From Methyloversatilis sp. (GTDB taxonomy: Bacteria; Pseudomonadota; Gammaproteobacteria; Burkholderiales; Rhodocyclaceae): a stretch of DNA of 64,000 nt. The position numbers and the translations under genes are program-made. The stretch covers positions 124,001-188,000 of the forward strand of contig NZ_JAUYNV010000006.1 of NCBI RefSeq assembly GCF_030698125.1, written 5' to 3'. Positions 51,125 through 63,809 of the stretch are shown here, in pieces. The notes beneath the pieces were generated by a model. That model made no database searches and was not told where the DNA came from. It was given only the letters and a program-made list of their open reading frames with translations. Each line of letters begins with the position of its first letter. Position 1 is the first letter of the stretch.

Positions 51125-54100
51125 TCACCGGCGGCCGCTGCCGCCGGTGAAATCCGCCACCCGCTGCAGCAGGTGGGCTTCGTCGTAAGGCTTGCCGAGA
51201 TATTCGTTCACGCCGATCTCGCGCGCATAGGCCTGATGCTTCTCGGCGATGCGCGAGGTGATCATCACGATGGGAATGTCGCGCGTGCGCGCGTTGGCGC
51301 GCACCTGCAGCGTCAGCTCGAAACCGTCCATGCGCGGCATTTCGATATCCACCAGCATGACCGCCGGCAGCTTGTCGGCCAGCTTTTCCAGCGCATCGAC
51401 ACCGTCCTTGGCCGTGATGACGCGGTAGCCCTCGCGCTCGAGCAGCCGGCTGCTCACCTTGCGCACGGTCAGCGAATCGTCCACCACCATGATCAGCGGT
51501 GGAAGCGCTTCCGGCACCTCCGGCACGGCACGCACGATGTCGGGTCGGTCGGCCATGCGACCGATGCGTGAAGCGAGCGACACCGGGTTGATGATCAGTG
51601 TGACTTCGCCGTCGGCCAGCACGGTGGCGCCGGCGATGCCGGCCAGCCGTGACAGTTGCGGGCCGACCGGTTTCACGACGACTTCCTGGTTGCCGCGCAG
51701 CCCGTCTGCCTCCAGCGCCATCAATTCGTTGCCGGCACCGAGCAGCAGCAGCCAGGTTCCGGTGCCCGGCTGGGCGTCGGCATTGCCCAGCAGGCGGGGC
51801 AGGTAATGATAGGTGTAGTGGTGGTTCATCCAGTCCTGGCCACCGGCCAGCCGGAGGTTCACCGCTTCATCGTCGCGCAGCTCGCGCGCGTGTTTCACCA
51901 TCGAAGACGGAATGGCATAGGTCTTGCCGCCGCTGCTCACCAGCAGTGACTGGGTCACCGCCAGCGTCATCGGCAGCGACAGCCTGAAGCGCGTGCCGCG
52001 ACCGCCTTCCGACGTGGTTTCGATGCGGCCGCCCAGTGCGGTCGTGGCACTCCTTACCACGTCCATGCCGACGCCCCGGCCGGCCAGTTCCGACAGCTGT
52101 TCGGCGGTCGTGAAGCCAGGTTCGAAGATGAGGCCGGTCAGACGGCGTTCATCAACCTCCTCGTCGGCGCCCAGCAGGCCACGTTCGACAGCGCGTGCGC
52201 GGATGCGCTCGAACGCCAGACCGCCGCCGTCGTCGACCAGTTCGATGACGACTTCGTTGGTCTGCTGGGTCAGGGAAATGACGATTTCACCGGTTTCCGA
52301 CTTGCCCGCCGCTTCGCGCACCGCACGCGGCTCGATGCCGTGGGCCACCGCGTTGCGCAGCAGGTGCTCGATCGGGCCGGTCATCTTCTCCAGCACTTCG
52401 CGGTCGAGTTCGATGCGCGTGTTGTTCAGTTCCAGATTGACCTTCTTGCCGGTTTCCTTGGCCGACTGGCGAGCCACCCGGTACAGCCGGTCTTCCAGCG
52501 TCGAGAACGGCACCATGCGCACCGACATCAGCGCCTGCGACAGGTCGCGGTTCAGCCGCGCCTGCGACTGGATGGCGGTGTCGGCCGCGTCGAGGTTGCG
52601 CACCAGGTTGTACTGCACCGTGGTCACGTCGGACAGGCTTTCGGCCATCATGCGCGACAGTTCCTGGAAGCGCGTGAAGCGATCCATTTCGAGCGGGTCG
52701 AACTGTTCGTGCTGCGCCTCGGCGGCCGCCATGCGCGACTGCATCTGGCTCTCGGCCTGGATTTCGATCTCGCGCAGCTGACTGCGCAGGCGCTGCACGT
52801 TTTCGGTCAGGTCATTCAGCGAGCCGCGCAGCGAGCGAAGTTCGCCCTCGATGCGGGTGCGCGCGATGCTCATTTCACCGGCTTCATTGACGAAGCGGTC
52901 GACCATGTCGGAGCGCACGCGCACCGACGGCCGCTCGCGCGGCACGCCGGCATCGTCTTCGGCCGCAGGCGTCGGGCCTGCCGTGTCGTCGGTCGTCACG
53001 GTCTCAGGCGTCAGCGTTTCGCCGCGTTCCAGCTTCGCCACCAGTTCTTCGCAGCCGTCATAGCCGAGGTCAAGCTCGTCGAGCAGCAGTGCGCGATCCT
53101 CCGGCGCACACGGCTGTTCGATCAGCGTTTCCATGCTGTGCACCAGATCGCCGAAGCGCATCACGCCCGCCATGCGGGCACTGCCCTTGAGCGTATGCAG
53201 TTGCCGGCGCAACGCGTCCGACGCACTCAGCGCGTTGGTGTCGTCGCGCCAGCTGCGCAATTCGCTGCCGATTTCCCGCAGCAGGTCATGCGCTTCCTCG
53301 ATGAAGATCGGCAGCAGCTGATGATCGATTTCATCCGGCACCACGGAGGCTTGCGCGCTCTCGGCCGGCGCGGCGGCGCGGGCTGACGGCAGGCGCGCCA
53401 GTTCGAACGGCAGCGTGTCATTGCCGGCGGCCTCGGCCAGCACGTATTCGTCCGGCAGCGTGACCTTCTCGAATGTGGTGACCACCGGGTCATCGGCAAC
53501 GACAATGTCGTCTTCGGTTGCCATCGCTGCGGGCGGCTCGTCTGCCATTTCGAACGCCTCGGGTTGCGGCGGTTCGGGGGCTTCCACCAGCGCTTCGGCG
53601 ACGTTGCCAACCGGCGTGATGTCCATGTCCGGCAGTTCGAGCACCTGCAGTTCCACCGTCTCCGGCGCCACGGCGGCGACGCCGAAAAGCGCATTGAGCC
53701 GGGCAATCAGTTCGGGTGCCGGGGTGGCGATCGCACCGGCACCGATGGCGGCGACCTGGGCTTCCAGCGCGCTGGCGGCGCTGTTCAGCAGCGCGGACTG
53801 GTCGGCTTGTGGCGCGTCGCCGCGCGCTTCGCAACGCAGCAGTGCATGTTCGAGCGCGCGCGCCAGCGCGCTGATGTCGTCCTGGTTGACGGTGAGCGAA
53901 ATGCCGCCCAGCGTGTGCGCGGCGAGCAGGCTGTCCTGGCTCGGACGCAGCGATGGATTGATGTGCAGCCTCGTCAGTTCGCGCCGCAGCGTGGCGACGT
54001 GGCCGCGCGCCTCGGCGAGAAACAGGTCGAACAGCGTGCGATCGGCGCCGGCATCGAGTGCGCGCTCTTCGGCGTCGATGTCGGCCGTGATGTCTATCGT

Positions 54101-56806
54101 GCTTTCCGGCAGCGTCAGTTCGACGCCGGGTGCATCCAGGTCGAAATCCAGTTCGAGATCGGCATCGCCGGCTGCGGCATCCAGCGGAGCATCCAGCGCG
54201 ATGATGTTGGTCACCGAATCGAGGCCGGTGTCGGGCTCGACGTCACTCGCTGCGACAGGCTCCGCTGCCGGCGCATCGCCTTCCAGATCGAAATTGAAAT
54301 CGATGTCGAGGTCGATGTCGAGATCGCCGCCAGTGACGGCAGCGCCCGATACCGCGTCTTCAGACGGTGCGGCGGTGGCCGGCGCGGCAGCGGGCTCGGC
54401 GTCATGCGTCTGCAGCGCGTCGCAGGCCGGCTGCAGCCATTCGTGCTCCGGCGAGCGGGTGTCGCCCTGTGCCAGCAGGTCGACCCAGCCGGCGAACAGC
54501 ATGCGCGCGCCGTCGAGAAGGTCAAACAGCTCTGGTGTGGCGTCGCGCTCGCTACCCAGCCAGCGGTTCATCACCTGCTCGACCGCGAACGCCGCTTCAC
54601 CCAGGTCGCGCAGGCCGACCATGCGACCGCTGCCCTTGAGGGTATGGAAGCCGCGTCGCAGCGTGGTCAGCAGATCCTGTCGGTGCGGCTGCAGGCGCGC
54701 AGCGTCTGTACTCGACGCCATCGTGTCGAGCACTTCGCGCGCTTCCTCGATGAATATTTCGAGCAGTTCGGCGTCGAAATCTTCCTGGCTGGCTTCGGCC
54801 AGACGCACCGTATCGGCCGACGGTGCGAGCGACTCGTGTGGCGTCTGGCCGATGCCTTGCACCGCGTCGGCGATGGCGGCATCAGGAACTGCTTCGCCCG
54901 CCTTGAGCGCGGCCAGCGCTTCGGTGGCACGCTGCTCGAGCTTTTCGTCGGCGAGCAGCTTGGCGTCCTGCCGGATGGTTTCCAGCGCCTGGCGCAATTC
55001 ATCGCGCGTGTGCTCGTCGGCGCCGCCGTGCGACAGCCTGTCGAGCAGCTGAGCCGCTTTTTCGCGCCGGTTCGCAAGTTCCGACTCCACGCTTGCGCCT
55101 TCGCCGGCTTCTGCGGCGTCCTGCGCCGCGCTGCGCGGGTTCAGGATGAGGTCGAGATCGGCCGGGCCGTATTGCAGCTTGTCGACGAAGAAGCCGAGAC
55201 CGGACAGCTGGTGCGCCAGCGCTTCGAACTCGCCGTCGACGATTTCGTGCTCCGGCTTCGCCATGTCGGCGATCTGTGCTGCGGCGCGACGCACCAGCGA
55301 CACGGCGGCGTCCTGCCCCAGCATGTTCAGCGCGCCGTCGATCTGCTTCAGCGGGCCGGCCAGCGCCGCCAGTTCGGCCGCGCGCGAGGGATCGCGGAAG
55401 TAGCCGTCGAGCTGCTGTTCGACATCGGCCAGGCTGGCCATGATTTCGCGTGCCACCTGACCCATGAACAGTCGTTCCTGCGCGCGGCGCGACATTTCGT
55501 CGAACAGCGGGATCTGCATCGCCGGCAGGGCCTCGCCGCGGCGCGCCCGCGCGAGACGGTCGATCAGCGTGTCGACCTGGCTCGGCAGGTCTTCGCTCTG
55601 CGCGCGGCTGAACTGCTCGACCAGTGCGTCCATCACCAGCAGCGCGGTGGCGACTTCCATCGCCAGGTTTTCGGTGTGCTGCAGCGGATCGCGGCGCAGC
55701 CACTGGCCCAGGTCGAGCAGCGCGGCGGCCAGGCGCGCCAGATCCGGCTGGCCGACGCGGCCCGCCGCGGCGACCATGGCTTCGCATTGTTCATGGAACT
55801 GCGGCAGGCCGACCGCTGCACCGGACGAAAAACGGGTCCACGCGTCCTTGCCCTGGCCGAGCGATTCGCGCAGCGCGGCCAGCGCCGGGCGCAGGGTGCC
55901 GAAGTCGTCGTGGCCGGCGATGTCGGCCGGCGCCAGCAGCGCGTCGAGCTGGTAGGTATCGCGTACCTGACGGATATGCGGCGTCACCTGATCGGCGGTG
56001 GCGATGAAATACAGCGAATCGCGCATCAGCCGCTCGGCCACGCCGCGCGAACCTTCGAGCAGGCGGCGCATCTGCACATCCATGCGCGCGCACAGCCGCT
56101 TGATGAAAAAATCACCGCGGATGGCGCCCTGCGCCAGACCGTCGGTCAGCGCACCGCATACCCACCAGAAGGCTCGGGTCGCCGGAGCCGACTGCATCTG
56201 TTCGATGGCACCGATGGCCTGACGCATCTGCGGCAGACCTTCGCGATCGTCGCGCAGGAAACGCAGCAGGCCACGTTCGAACTGGCTGCGTGCGGCACGC
56301 AGCGCGCGCGCGCGGTCCAGTGGCGACAGTTGCGACGCCGGCTGGACGGGTGCCGGCGGGCGTAGCGTGAGGTCCGGGAAGAACAATTCGGACGGCACCA
56401 CGACCGTTTCGCCGCGCAGCGCCATCAGGTCGCGATACAGCGGCATCAGCCGCATCGGCTGGTCGACGCCGCCCGCGACCAGTTCGTCGAGATGACCACG
56501 CACCGACGCAATGGCGCGCTGGGCGAGCGATGCAGCGCCCCGGCTGCTGGCCAGCCTGCCGGCGTGCCAGTCGGCGAACAACTGTTCGAGCGCGTCGCAG
56601 AAATGGGTCAAGCCGTCGAGGCCGACGATGGCCAGCGCGCCGCGCGCCTGGTGCAGATGGGTCTGCGCGAATTTGAGCGGCTCGGCACCCGCCTGATGAT
56701 CTTCGTTGCCGAGTGCTTCGGACGCGCGGATCAGCGCCAGATCGATTTCGCCGCGGACCCAGATCAGCGGGCCCAGATCCTGATGGGTGGAAGGCGTCGT
56801 GTTCAT
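51125..56806 (-). CDS. ChpA/PilL-type hybrid CheA histidine kinase (multiple Hpt, HATPase, CheW, REC)
   Basis: Hpt boxes [14 protein letters not shown] and [40 protein letters not shown]; CheW region; C-terminal [27 protein letters not shown]. Confidence 0.95.
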   Translation of the reverse strand: MNTTPSTHQDLGPLIWVRGEIDLALIRASEALGNEDHQAGAEPLKFAQTHLHQARGALAIVGLDGLTHFCDALEQLFADWHAGRLASSRGAASLAQRAIASVRGHLDELVAGGVDQPMRLMPLYRDLMALRGETVVVPSELFFPDLTLRPPAPVQPASQLSPLDRARALRAARSQFERGLLRFLRDDREGLPQMRQAIGAIEQMQSAPATRAFWWVCGALTDGLAQGAIRGDFFIKRLCARMDVQMRRLLEGSRGVAERLMRDSLYFIATADQVTPHIRQVRDTYQLDALLAPADIAGHDDFGTLRPALAALRESLGQGKDAWTRFSSGAAVGLPQFHEQCEAMVAAAGRVGQPDLARLAAALLDLGQWLRRDPLQHTENLAMEVATALLVMDALVEQFSRAQSEDLPSQVDTLIDRLARARRGEALPAMQIPLFDEMSRRAQERLFMGQVAREIMASLADVEQQLDGYFRDPSRAAELAALAGPLKQIDGALNMLGQDAAVSLVRRAAAQIADMAKPEHEIVDGEFEALAHQLSGLGFFVDKLQYGPADLDLILNPRSAAQDAAEAGEGASVESELANRREKAAQLLDRLSHGGADEHTRDELRQALETIRQDAKLLADEKLEQRATEALAALKAGEAVPDAAIADAVQGIGQTPHESLAPSADTVRLAEASQEDFDAELLEIFIEEAREVLDTMASSTDAARLQPHRQDLLTTLRRGFHTLKGSGRMVGLRDLGEAAFAVEQVMNRWLGSERDATPELFDLLDGARMLFAGWVDLLAQGDTRSPEHEWLQPACDALQTHDAEPAAAPATAAPSEDAVSGAAVTGGDLDIDLDIDFNFDLEGDAPAAEPVAASDVEPDTGLDSVTNIIALDAPLDAAAGDADLELDFDLDAPGVELTLPESTIDITADIDAEERALDAGADRTLFDLFLAEARGHVATLRRELTRLHINPSLRPSQDSLLAAHTLGGISLTVNQDDISALARALEHALLRCEARGDAPQADQSALLNSAASALEAQVAAIGAGAIATPAPELIARLNALFGVAAVAPETVELQVLELPDMDITPVGNVAEALVEAPEPPQPEAFEMADEPPAAMATEDDIVVADDPVVTTFEKVTLPDEYVLAEAAGNDTLPFELARLPSARAAAPAESAQASVVPDEIDHQLLPIFIEEAHDLLREIGSELRSWRDDTNALSASDALRRQLHTLKGSARMAGVMRFGDLVHSMETLIEQPCAPEDRALLLDELDLGYDGCEELVAKLERGETLTPETVTTDDTAGPTPAAEDDAGVPRERPSVRVRSDMVDRFVNEAGEMSIARTRIEGELRSLRGSLNDLTENVQRLRSQLREIEIQAESQMQSRMAAAEAQHEQFDPLEMDRFTRFQELSRMMAESLSDVTTVQYNLVRNLDAADTAIQSQARLNRDLSQALMSVRMVPFSTLEDRLYRVARQSAKETGKKVNLELNNTRIELDREVLEKMTGPIEHLLRNAVAHGIEPRAVREAAGKSETGEIVISLTQQTNEVVIELVDDGGGLAFERIRARAVERGLLGADEEVDERRLTGLIFEPGFTTAEQLSELAGRGVGMDVVRSATTALGGRIETTSEGGRGTRFRLSLPMTLAVTQSLLVSSGGKTYAIPSSMVKHARELRDDEAVNLRLAGGQDWMNHHYTYHYLPRLLGNADAQPGTGTWLLLLGAGNELMALEADGLRGNQEVVVKPVGPQLSRLAGIAGATVLADGEVTLIINPVSLASRIGRMADRPDIVRAVPEVPEALPPLIMVVDDSLTVRKVSSRLLEREGYRVITAKDGVDALEKLADKLPAVMLVDIEMPRMDGFELTLQVRANARTRDIPIVMITSRIAEKHQAYAREIGVNEYLGKPYDEAHLLQRVADFTGGSGRR

Positions 56807-58896
56807 ACCTTGAAGCCCGCGACCGAGCCTTTGAGTTCAGCCGCAAGATCGGCCAGCTGTCCGATGGAAAGTGCGGTCTGCTTGGTGCCGACCGTGGTCT
56901 GTTCGGTGATGCGCAGGATGCCCTGCATGCCGTGCGCCACCCGGGTCGCCTGTTCCGCCTGTACCTGCGCCGACGAGGAAATCGCTTCGATCAGTTCGGT
57001 CAGTTCGGTCGATACGGTTGAGATTTCGTCCAGCGCCTGTCCGGCTGCGTCGGACAGGCGTGCCCCCTCGACCACGCCGCGGGTCGAGTTTTCCATCGCG
57101 GCGACCGCGTCCTGGGTGTCGGTCTGGATGGTGCGCACGATGGCTGCGATCTGCTTGGTCGCCTCGCCCGACCGTTCGGCCAGCCGCTGCACCTCTTCGG
57201 CCACCACGGTGAAGCCGCGTCCGGCCTCGCCGGCGCCTGCGGCCTGGATGGCAGCGTTCAGCGCCAGCACGTTGGTCTGTTCGGTGATGTCGGAAATCAG
57301 TTCGACGATTTCGCTGATTTCCTGCGACGACTCGCCGAGGCGCTTGATGCGCTTCGACGTTTCCTGGATCTGGTCGCGGATGTCGTTCATGCCGCGGATC
57401 GAATTCGACACCGCGTTCGAGCCGTTCTGGGCCGCAGCCAGCGACTGGCGCGCCACCTGCGCCGAGCGGGTCGCCTCTTCGGACACCGCATTCATCGACT
57501 TCGCCATGGCGAGCACCGACTGGCCGGACTCGGTCACCTCGCGCGACTGCCGCTCCGCTGCCGTCAGCAGCTGGGTCGAAATGCGCTGTGCGGATTCAGA
57601 CGCTTCGGCCACGCGTCCGGCCGCGTCGTTGATCCGCTTCACCAGCACCGACAGCTCCTCGATGGTGTAGTTGACCGAGTCGGCGATGGCGCCGGTGATG
57701 TCTTCCGAAACCGTCGCGCGCACCGTCAGGTCGCCGTCGGCCAGGTCGCCCATTTCATTCATCAGACGCAGGATGGCCTGCTGGGTCGTGTCCTTCTCGC
57801 GCTTCGCCTCTTCGCGCGAACCTTCGACGAGAATGCGTTGCCGGTGCTGGTCTTCGTTGTAGGCGCGCACCATCAGGAACACGCTGGCCAGCGCAAGCAA
57901 CACGCACAGCACGGCACCGAGCGTGCGCAGCGCACGGGCGTCGCGCTCCGTCGAATAGATGGCAGTCAGCGCGTCGGCCGGGCCCGCCAGCGCCGCAGCG
58001 CCGCCGATCAGCCAGAGACCTGCGGCACGTGCGGCGAGCAGGTCGGCTGGCTTGTCCAGCGCCGTAACCAACGCAGTCAGGCGCGGCACCAGTTCGTTGT
58101 GGGCCTGCGCGAAGGCCTCACGCGGCTCGCTCTCGGCGCTTTGTTCGAGTTGGGCTGCGGTGTCGAGCAGCACGGGCAGGGCGCGCTGAAGCGCGTCGAG
58201 CGTGTCGGCTGACGTCGGCGTGGTTGACGTCAGCGCATGGATCGCCGCCCGGACCTGACCGACGCTGCCGGCAAACGACAGGCTGAGCCCGCCATCGCGC
58301 GCGCCGCGCTGGGCGGCGATGCGGCCGAGCACAGCCATCATCGGCGTTGCAACAGCGTCGAGCGTGCGGCCGGCCTCGTGGAGCGCAAGCAGGGTCTGCT
58401 GCTGGCCCAGCAGCAGGGCGGCGTTACGGTCCTGACTGCTCCACGCAGCATCGATCTGCTGCAGTGCATCCTTTGCGGCGCCGCGGGCGGGCGGCAGCGC
58501 CACGCCGTCCGCCTCGCCGCCACGGTTCAATGTGTCGAGCAGCGCCGTCACCGCTGCGCGAGCGGACGAAAGTTCGCCCAGCGCGCTGGCTTGTCCGGCC
58601 AATGCCTGCGGCGCGGATTGAGTCACCCCCTGCATCAGCGTGCGCAACTGACCCGCGGCATGGATGTGGGCCGCGTTTTGCCGCGTGCCGCGCCAGTCCT
58701 GCCACACCAGTACCGCAGCCAGCGCGATGAACAGCAGGAAGATCACGGCCAGCGACCGCACCTGCTGGCCGAGCGGCAGGTGGCCGATCAGCGGCAGACG
58801 GCCGCGCAGGAATCCCGCAGCATCCACCGGATTCGACGGCGCGTGGTCGCTGCCGGCCTGCGCAGCGGACTTCAGTCCAGGAATGTTCAACGCCAT
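56803..58896 (-). CDS. pilJ: PilJ-type methyl-accepting chemotaxis protein
   Basis: Conserved hairpin tip region [52 protein letters not shown]; cluster position. Confidence 0.9.
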   Translation of the reverse strand: MALNIPGLKSAAQAGSDHAPSNPVDAAGFLRGRLPLIGHLPLGQQVRSLAVIFLLFIALAAVLVWQDWRGTRQNAAHIHAAGQLRTLMQGVTQSAPQALAGQASALGELSSARAAVTALLDTLNRGGEADGVALPPARGAAKDALQQIDAAWSSQDRNAALLLGQQQTLLALHEAGRTLDAVATPMMAVLGRIAAQRGARDGGLSLSFAGSVGQVRAAIHALTSTTPTSADTLDALQRALPVLLDTAAQLEQSAESEPREAFAQAHNELVPRLTALVTALDKPADLLAARAAGLWLIGGAAALAGPADALTAIYSTERDARALRTLGAVLCVLLALASVFLMVRAYNEDQHRQRILVEGSREEAKREKDTTQQAILRLMNEMGDLADGDLTVRATVSEDITGAIADSVNYTIEELSVLVKRINDAAGRVAEASESAQRISTQLLTAAERQSREVTESGQSVLAMAKSMNAVSEEATRSAQVARQSLAAAQNGSNAVSNSIRGMNDIRDQIQETSKRIKRLGESSQEISEIVELISDITEQTNVLALNAAIQAAGAGEAGRGFTVVAEEVQRLAERSGEATKQIAAIVRTIQTDTQDAVAAMENSTRGVVEGARLSDAAGQALDEISTVSTELTELIEAISSSAQVQAEQATRVAHGMQGILRITEQTTVGTKQTALSIGQLADLAAELKGSVAGFKV

Positions 58897-59056
58897 CGGG
58901 ACTTTCCTCGGGGACTACGTTGCTTGGGGAAAAAAGCAGGAGACTGGAGCAGCGGCCAGCCCGGAACAGCGACAACGAAAGCATGGCCCGACACTTCGCC
59001 GGGTGAGCGGCGGCAGCCGGCAGCGGGATGACTCGCGAGCAGGGCCGGCATGCGGG

Positions 59057-59569
59057 TCAGGCCGCCACGTCGGCAAAGCCGGGGTCTGCGTACAGGCGGC
59101 GCGGATCCAGCCGCAGCCACACGCGACCCTGGGTGTCGACCAGCCGGTCCGACACCCACGGTCGGGCATCGGCCGGGTCGGCGTCGGCGCTTTCGAAATC
59201 TTCCAGCGAACGCAGGCCGAGCACGCGGGACACCAGCAGCGCACTGTTGGTCCCGAACTTGGCGTGTGGCAGCAGCAGCCGCGTTTCGCCCGCCACACCG
59301 GTCGATGCGCCGCCCTGGAACGCGGCGAAATCGGTCACCGCGTAGAGCAGGCCACGCACGTTGGCGATGCCGCGCAGCCAGCTGCAGGTCAGCGGTACCG
59401 GCGTCAGTGCGGGCACCGGCAGGATTTCGCCGGATTCGGCCAGATCGACCAGCCACCACTCGTCGCCCGCCTGCACGCCGAGCAGCGCGCGCGTGCTGGT
59501 CTGTCCGGACGCATCGGACAGCTTGCGGGCCAGCTCTTCCTCGAATTCGCGCAGCGATGTCCTAGCCAT
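59057..59569 (-). CDS. pilI: CheW-like protein (PilI)
   Basis: VPALTPVPLTCSWLRGIANVRGLLYAVTDFAAF; cluster position. Confidence 0.88.
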   Translation of the reverse strand: MARTSLREFEEELARKLSDASGQTSTRALLGVQAGDEWWLVDLAESGEILPVPALTPVPLTCSWLRGIANVRGLLYAVTDFAAFQGGASTGVAGETRLLLPHAKFGTNSALLVSRVLGLRSLEDFESADADPADARPWVSDRLVDTQGRVWLRLDPRRLYADPGFADVAA

Positions 59570-59945
59570 CGTTGCCCGCCGCGCCCAGCTGCTGGATGCG
59601 GCCCAGCAGTTCTTCAAGATTGACCGGTTTCACCATGTAGTCAAGCGCGCCCTGCCGCATGCCCCAGATGCGGTCGGTCGGCAGATCCTTGCTGGTGCAC
59701 ATGATGACCGGGATGTCGCGCGTACTGTCTTCGCGCGTGATCGTGCGCGTTGCCTGGTAGCCATTGACGCCGGGCATCACGACGTCCATCAGGATGAGGT
59801 CGGGCTTTTCAGCCTTGGCTTTCTCGATGGCCTGCTCGCCGTTCTCGGCGATGATGACCTCGAAGCCCTTGCGGGTCAGGAAGTCGTTCAGTACATGGCG
59901 TTCGGTGGGCGAGTCGTCCACCACCATGATGCGCTTGATGGCCAT
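59562..59945 (-). CDS. pilH: Response regulator (PilH-like)
   Basis: IKRIMVVDDSPTERHVLNDFLTRKGFEVIIAENGEQAIEKAKAEKPDLILMDVVMPGVNGYQATR. Confidence 0.9.
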   Translation of the reverse strand: MAIKRIMVVDDSPTERHVLNDFLTRKGFEVIIAENGEQAIEKAKAEKPDLILMDVVMPGVNGYQATRTITREDSTRDIPVIMCTSKDLPTDRIWGMRQGALDYMVKPVNLEELLGRIQQLGAAGNDG

Positions 59946-59976
59946 TGTGGCTCCGCGTTCGGTAAGCGCCGGCAGG

Positions 59977-60375
59977 TCAGTCAGCGCCGTTGCGCGCGTG
60001 ACGCGACACTGCCTGCAGCAGGCTGTCCTTGGTGAAGGGTTTGGTGAGGTATTCGTCCGAGCCGACCATCCGGCCGCGTGCGCGGTCGAACAGACCGTCG
60101 CGCGAAGAAAGCATCACGACAGGAGTAGCGGCAAACCTCGGGTTTTTCTTGATGAGTGCGCAGGTCTGATAACCGTCGAGACGGGGCATCATGATGTCGC
60201 AGAAGATCACCTGCGGATGATGGTCGCTGATCTTCGACAGCGCGTCGAAGCCGTCTTCTGCGAGGACGACCTGATATCCCGCCTGGACAAGAAAGATTTC
60301 GGCACTGCGGCGGATGGTGTTGCTGTCGTCGATCACCATCACCTTGACGCCGGCACTGCCACCCGATTCAGCCAA
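59977..60375 (-). CDS. pilG: Response regulator (PilG-like)
   Basis: VKVMVIDDSNTIRRSAEIFLVQAGYQVVLAEDGFDALSKI...IFCDIMMPRLDGYQTCALIK. Confidence 0.9.
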   Translation of the reverse strand: MAESGGSAGVKVMVIDDSNTIRRSAEIFLVQAGYQVVLAEDGFDALSKISDHHPQVIFCDIMMPRLDGYQTCALIKKNPRFAATPVVMLSSRDGLFDRARGRMVGSDEYLTKPFTKDSLLQAVSRHARNGAD

Positions 60376-60479
60376 GATGCTCTCCCGTTCTTGTGCGCGA
60401 CGATCGATGCCGCGATGTTGTACCGTTCGTCGTCAGACAGCGACGCGGGTCGCCCGCTGCGGAAACGGCCGTCGGCTGG

Positions 60480-60668
60480 TCAGATCTGCACCATTTCGAA
60501 GTCGTCCTTGCGTGCGCTGCACTCCGGACAGGTCCAGTTGGGCGGCACATCCGCCCAACGCGTGCCGGGCGCGATACCCTCTTCCGGCAGACCGGCGGCT
60601 TCGTCGTAGATGAAGCCGCATATGAGACACATGTAACTCTGGAATTCGGCCGTGACTGTGGAACTCAT
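60480..60668 (-). CDS. Rubredoxin
   Basis: MCLICGFIYDEAAGLPEEGIAPGTRWADVPPNWTCPECSARKDDFEM. Confidence 0.97.
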   Translation of the reverse strand: MSSTVTAEFQSYMCLICGFIYDEAAGLPEEGIAPGTRWADVPPNWTCPECSARKDDFEMVQI

Positions 60669-60744
60669 GGCAGTATGGTTTGTTAGAATCGAATCGATAT
60701 TACCGTAATTAACCTTCTGTAACGACAATCCGGGCGCGCGCTTT

Positions 60745-61635
60745 ATGGTCAATCGTGATGTGCGGGCGCATCCGCCTCTTGTCATGTGTTTTTCCGCCAC
60801 CGACCCCACCGGTGGCGCTGGCATGCAGGCAGATCTGATGACGCTGTCGGCGCTCGGCTGCCATCCGCTCGGCGTGGTGACGGCCGTCACCGTGCAGGAC
60901 ACCACCGGCGTCGAGGAAATCGTGCCGATGGACGACGACCTGGTGGTCGACCAGGCGCGCGTGCTGTTGTCGGATGTTCCGGTAGCGGCCTTCAAGATCG
61001 GCGTCATGGGCAGCGTGGAGAACATCGCTGCCATCGCCGAAATCATCTCCGACTACCCGCATCTGCCGGTGGTGTTCGATCCGGTGCTGTCTTCCGGTCG
61101 CGGCGATGAACTGGCCGACGAGGAAATGGTGATCGCGCTGCAGGAACTGCTGCTGCCGCTGACCACGGTGCTGACGCCGAACAGCCTCGAAGCGCGCCGG
61201 CTGGCGCAGTTCGGCGACGATGAAGACGACGAGGACGGAGACGACGACTCCGACAGCCGCCAGGACCCGCTCGCGCTCGATGAGTGCGCCCGGCTGCTGA
61301 TCGCGGCCGGCTGCGGGCATGTGCTGCTGACCGGCACCCACGAATCGACGCTGCGCGTCAGCAATGTGTTGTACGGCCATGGCGGCGTGATACGGCGCGA
61401 CGAATGGGACCGCCTGCCGGGCAGCTACCACGGGTCGGGTTGTACGCTCGCGTCGGCTGTGGCGGCCTGGCTGGCGCAGGGTCTGGACGTCGGCGCGGCC
61501 GTGCAGGCGGCGCAGGAATATACGTGGCGTACGCTGGTCAACGGCTTCCGGCCCGGCATGGGCCAGTATCTGCCTGACCGTTTTTTCTGGACGCGTAACA
61601 GCAATATGGACGCGGACGACGGCAGCGACGACTAG
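60745..61635 (+). CDS. thiD: Hydroxymethylpyrimidine/phosphomethylpyrimidine kinase
   Basis: LVMCFSATDPTGGAGMQADLMTLSALGCHPLGVVTAVTVQDT...LPGSYHGSGCTLASAVAAWLAQG. Confidence 0.93.
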   Translation: MVNRDVRAHPPLVMCFSATDPTGGAGMQADLMTLSALGCHPLGVVTAVTVQDTTGVEEIVPMDDDLVVDQARVLLSDVPVAAFKIGVMGSVENIAAIAEIISDYPHLPVVFDPVLSSGRGDELADEEMVIALQELLLPLTTVLTPNSLEARRLAQFGDDEDDEDGDDDSDSRQDPLALDECARLLIAAGCGHVLLTGTHESTLRVSNVLYGHGGVIRRDEWDRLPGSYHGSGCTLASAVAAWLAQGLDVGAAVQAAQEYTWRTLVNGFRPGMGQYLPDRFFWTRNSNMDADDGSDD

Positions 61636-61638
61636 ACG

Positions 61639-62262
61639 ATGGCTGCCGACCTCCGTTTGTTGCGCGGCCTGTATGCCGTGACCCCTGAAACCCTGACCGG
61701 CCCTGCGCTCTACCGCGCGGCCGAGGCCGCCTGCGCCGGCGGCGCGGTGCTGCTGCAGTACCGCAACAAGTCGCCGGTTGCCGCGAGCCGTCTGGCCGAC
61801 GCCCGCGCACTGCGCGCCATCACCACTGTCTGCGGAACGCGCTTCATCATCAACGACGATGTCGAGCTGGCGCACGAAGTCGGCGCCGATGGCGTGCACG
61901 TCGGTCGCGAAGACAGCGATCCGGCGGCGGCCCGCCGGCGGCTCGGTCCGGCAGCGTTGATCGGCGTGTCCTGCTACAACGATGCCCGGCTGGCACGCGA
62001 CGCCCGGCGCGCCGGCGCCGATTACGTGGCGTTCGGCGCGATGTTTGCGTCGGCGACCAAACCCGCCGCGCCGGTCGCCGACCGCGCGCGCTTCGCCGAG
62101 GTGGCCGATCTGGGCATTGCCCGCTGCGCCATCGGCGGCATCACGCTGGATCGGGCACCGTTGCTGATCGAAGCCGGAGCCGACCTGCTCGCCGTGGTGT
62201 CCGACCTGTTCGACGCCCCCGATATTTCCGCGCGGGCACGTGCCTACGCGCAGCTTTTCTGA
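61639..62262 (+). CDS. thiE: Thiamine-phosphate synthase
   Basis: GLYAVTPE...LQYRNKS...[26 protein letters not shown]...[15 protein letters not shown]. Confidence 0.95.
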   Translation: MAADLRLLRGLYAVTPETLTGPALYRAAEAACAGGAVLLQYRNKSPVAASRLADARALRAITTVCGTRFIINDDVELAHEVGADGVHVGREDSDPAAARRRLGPAALIGVSCYNDARLARDARRAGADYVAFGAMFASATKPAAPVADRARFAEVADLGIARCAIGGITLDRAPLLIEAGADLLAVVSDLFDAPDISARARAYAQLF

Positions 62263-62272
62263 AGGAATCGCC

Positions 62273-63556
62273 ATGACCACCCGCAACGAGCAGCTTTTCG
62301 AACGCGCCCAGCTCAGTATTCCGGGCGGCGTCAATTCACCGGTCCGGGCCTTCCGCTCGGTCGGCGGCACGCCGCGCTTCTTCACGCGCGGCGTGGGCAG
62401 CCGGCTGTGGGACGCCGATGGCGTCGAGTACATCGACTATGTGGGGTCGTGGGGTCCGGCCATCCTTGGCCACGCACACCCCGAGGTGATCCGGGCCGTG
62501 CAGGAAGCGGCGGTGGGCGGCCTGTCGTTCGGCGCTCCCACCGAAGCCGAAATCATCATGGCCGAAACGCTGTGCGCCCGCGTACCGTCGATCGAACAGG
62601 TGCGCCTGGTCAGTTCCGGCACCGAGGCGACGATGAGCGCCATCCGTCTGGCACGCGGTTTCACCGGCCGCGACACCATCGTGAAGTTCGAAGGCTGCTA
62701 CCACGGCCACGCCGACAGCCTGCTGGTCAAGGCCGGCTCCGGTGCGCTCACCTTCGGCAATCCGAGTTCGGGCGGTGTGCCGGCCGACTTCGCCAAGCAC
62801 ACGCTGGTGCTCGACTACAACGATCCGCAGCAGCTGGAAGACTGCTTCCGCAACCACGGCGAGCGCATTGCCTGCGTCATCGTCGAGCCGGTGGTCGGCA
62901 ACATGAACCTCATCGTGCCGACGCGCGCCTTCCTCGATGCGATGCGCGCGCTCTGTACACAGTATGGTGCGGTGCTGATTTTCGACGAGGTGATGACCGG
63001 TTTCCGCGTCGGCCCGGTCGGCGCCCAGGGCCTGTTCGGCATCACGCCCGACCTGACCACGCTGGGCAAGGTGATCGGCGGCGGCATGCCGGTCGGTGCC
63101 TTCGGCGGCCGGCGCGACATCATGGCCGCCATTGCGCCGATCGGTGCCGTGTATCAGGCGGGTACGCTGTCCGGCAACCCGGTCGCTGTGGCGGCGGGTC
63201 TGAAGACGCTTGAACTGATCGACGTACCCGGCTTTCATGACCGGCTCGCCACCCGCACGAAGCAATTCACCGACGGCATGGTCGCCGCCGCCCGCGAGGC
63301 AGGCGTGCCGTTTTCGGCGCAGTCGGTCGGCGGCATGTTCGGCCTGTATTTCCGCGACGCGGCGCCGGCCAGTTACGCCGAAGTGATGCAGTCTGACCGC
63401 GAACGCTTCAACCGCCACTTCCACGCCATGCTCGATGCCGGCGTCTATCTCGCGCCGTCGGCGTTCGAAGCCGGTTTCGTGTCGGGTGCGCACAGCGAGG
63501 ACGACGTGGCGCAGACGCTGGCGCGGGCGAAGGCTGCATTTGCCGCGGTTGCCTGA
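62273..63556 (+). CDS. hemL: Glutamate-1-semialdehyde 2,1-aminomutase
   Basis: [37 protein letters not shown]...[24 protein letters not shown]. Confidence 0.98.
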   Translation: MTTRNEQLFERAQLSIPGGVNSPVRAFRSVGGTPRFFTRGVGSRLWDADGVEYIDYVGSWGPAILGHAHPEVIRAVQEAAVGGLSFGAPTEAEIIMAETLCARVPSIEQVRLVSSGTEATMSAIRLARGFTGRDTIVKFEGCYHGHADSLLVKAGSGALTFGNPSSGGVPADFAKHTLVLDYNDPQQLEDCFRNHGERIACVIVEPVVGNMNLIVPTRAFLDAMRALCTQYGAVLIFDEVMTGFRVGPVGAQGLFGITPDLTTLGKVIGGGMPVGAFGGRRDIMAAIAPIGAVYQAGTLSGNPVAVAAGLKTLELIDVPGFHDRLATRTKQFTDGMVAAAREAGVPFSAQSVGGMFGLYFRDAAPASYAEVMQSDRERFNRHFHAMLDAGVYLAPSAFEAGFVSGAHSEDDVAQTLARAKAAFAAVA

Positions 63557-63809
63557 CGCTGTGCGAGAGGTTAGCCGCATAGCGCAAGGAAAAGCGGGCA
63601 GTTTCCCTGTCCCTTGAGGTTATTCGTTGCTCATGTATTCATGGGGCGACAGTGCGCAGAACTGATCGACCTTTCGGTTGCCTGCAGTGTGTCAGGTCCC
63701 GGCTGATGGAGAACTGCCTGCTGAAACGGATTTGGATGTGAGTGCGGTGAGCGCACTCGGAAATTGGAGTCGAAACCCAAAGAACCAGCCCAGCACCGGG
63801 CTCTGCACA

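Noticed and set aside
53415-55052. 545-aa Ser/Ala-rich plus-strand ORF
   Set aside because: Low-complexity Ser/Ala/Arg translation typical of an off-frame reading of chpA.
53564-56365. 933-aa plus-strand ORF opposite chpA
   Set aside because: Antisense artefact of GC-rich codon bias; the minus strand encodes convincing Hpt/HATPase/REC domains.
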